Positions 63,894 through 64,000 of a DNA stretch of 64,000 nucleotides are shown here, piece after piece. The stretch lies in contig NZ_JACJTU010000002.1 of the NCBI RefSeq assembly GCF_014698835.1, positions 294,333 to 358,332 on the forward strand, given 5' to 3'. The notes beneath the pieces were generated by a model. It saw only the letters and a program-made list of their open reading frames with translations. It had not been told where the DNA came from and searched no databases. Numbering within the stretch: the first letter of the stretch is position 1; the number at the start of each line of letters is the position of its first letter. The position numbers and the translations under genes were made by a program. This DNA comes from Nostoc paludosum FACHB-159. Lineage in GTDB: Bacteria > Cyanobacteriota > Cyanobacteriia > Cyanobacteriales > Nostocaceae.

Positions 63894-64000
63894 CAGGGCT
63901 ATTTCATTCTAAATGTAGGCAGTATATGGTAAGATGCAGCGCAAATTCTATATTAATGCATCTGTCCCATGTCTCAAATCGCAATTATAGAAGCCTTCGC
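63894..64000 (+). mobile_element. Possible left edge of an insertion sequence (cut by window edge)
   Basis: CAGGGCTATTTCATTCT (63894-63910) looks like the CAGGG-type end of ISAs1-family elements as I remember it, and a frame opens 59 bp later. This is a guess from a short stretch. Confidence 0.3.
63969..64000 (+). CDS. Start of a protein gene, possibly a transposase (partial)
   Basis: ATG 63969 opens MSQIAIIEAF and runs off the window, so only ten residues are visible. The position just inside a CAGGG end would fit an ISAs1-like transposase, but nothing is proven. Confidence 0.25.
   Translation, partial: MSQIAIIEAF

Overview
The window looks like a chromosomal segment of a filamentous, probably heterocyst-forming, cyanobacterium (Nostoc/Calothrix type). 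The grounds are the very frequent HIP1 octamer GCGATCGC, dense heptanucleotide short tandem repeats (STRR), an RNase P RNA gene with such a repeat inside it, a Psb32-like photosystem II protein, an MPBQ/MSBQ methyltransferase, a separate groEL without groES, and many cyanobacterial hypothetical genes. There is no rRNA operon, no CRISPR array and no complete tRNA.

Layout. 1-6311: the 3' part of a phosphonate (C-P lyase) cluster on the + strand, in the order fosA-like (cut by the window edge), phnM1, phnZ-like HD gene, phnJ, phnK, phnL, phnM2; a 15-copy 21-bp tandem array sits between phnJ and phnK. 6535-12243: hypothetical gene, DUF1400 hydrolase, M28 peptidase. 12713-17288: a REC plus degenerate-kinase protein, a TauE/SafE-like membrane protein fused to a ferric-reductase-like domain with its secreted partner, and galE. 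17580-20425: a strongly structured non-coding stretch, a membrane protein and an ABC exporter half. 21092-29044: HupE-like protein, surE, psb32, DUF4346, small unknown genes and a FemAB/DUF482 acyltransferase. 29251-34750: RibD_C reductase, a sensor kinase, a Gfo/Idh/MocA oxidoreductase, RNase III. 34751-36377: repeat-rich spacer and rnpB. 36492-41784: unknown anchored protein, corA, groEL2 behind a perfect CIRCE operator, and a WecA/MraY-type glycosyltransferase. 41785-48068: SLC13 transporter remnant, acetamidase/formamidase, FMN reductase, tocopherol/plastoquinone methyltransferase, PanE-like reductase, CPBP protease. 48188-58502: acyl-CoA ligase, BMP-type lipoprotein, RND efflux pair. 58503-64000: nested miniature elements, the BMP-type ABC ATPase, a histidine kinase plus REC-AraC regulator pair, a 3'-half tRNA-Gly and the edge of a possible insertion sequence.

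How the genes fit together. The phn genes form a phosphonate salvage unit; phnGHI and the transporter would have to lie upstream of the window. The BMP lipoprotein (49970) and the two-domain ATPase (59455) look like two parts of one nucleoside-type importer, separated by about 8 kb and with no permease in view. The kinase at 61251 and the AraC-type regulator at 62967 are a probable two-component pair.

The most notable content is the mobile and repeat DNA. At 58811-59381, miniature elements are nested inside one another with intact 11-bp and 12-bp target duplications. One of them shares its ends with a second copy at 35570-35734, which has its own 11-bp duplication. Other palindromic repeat elements lie in frame inside several coding genes. 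Functions are read from recognised motifs only; no database search was made.
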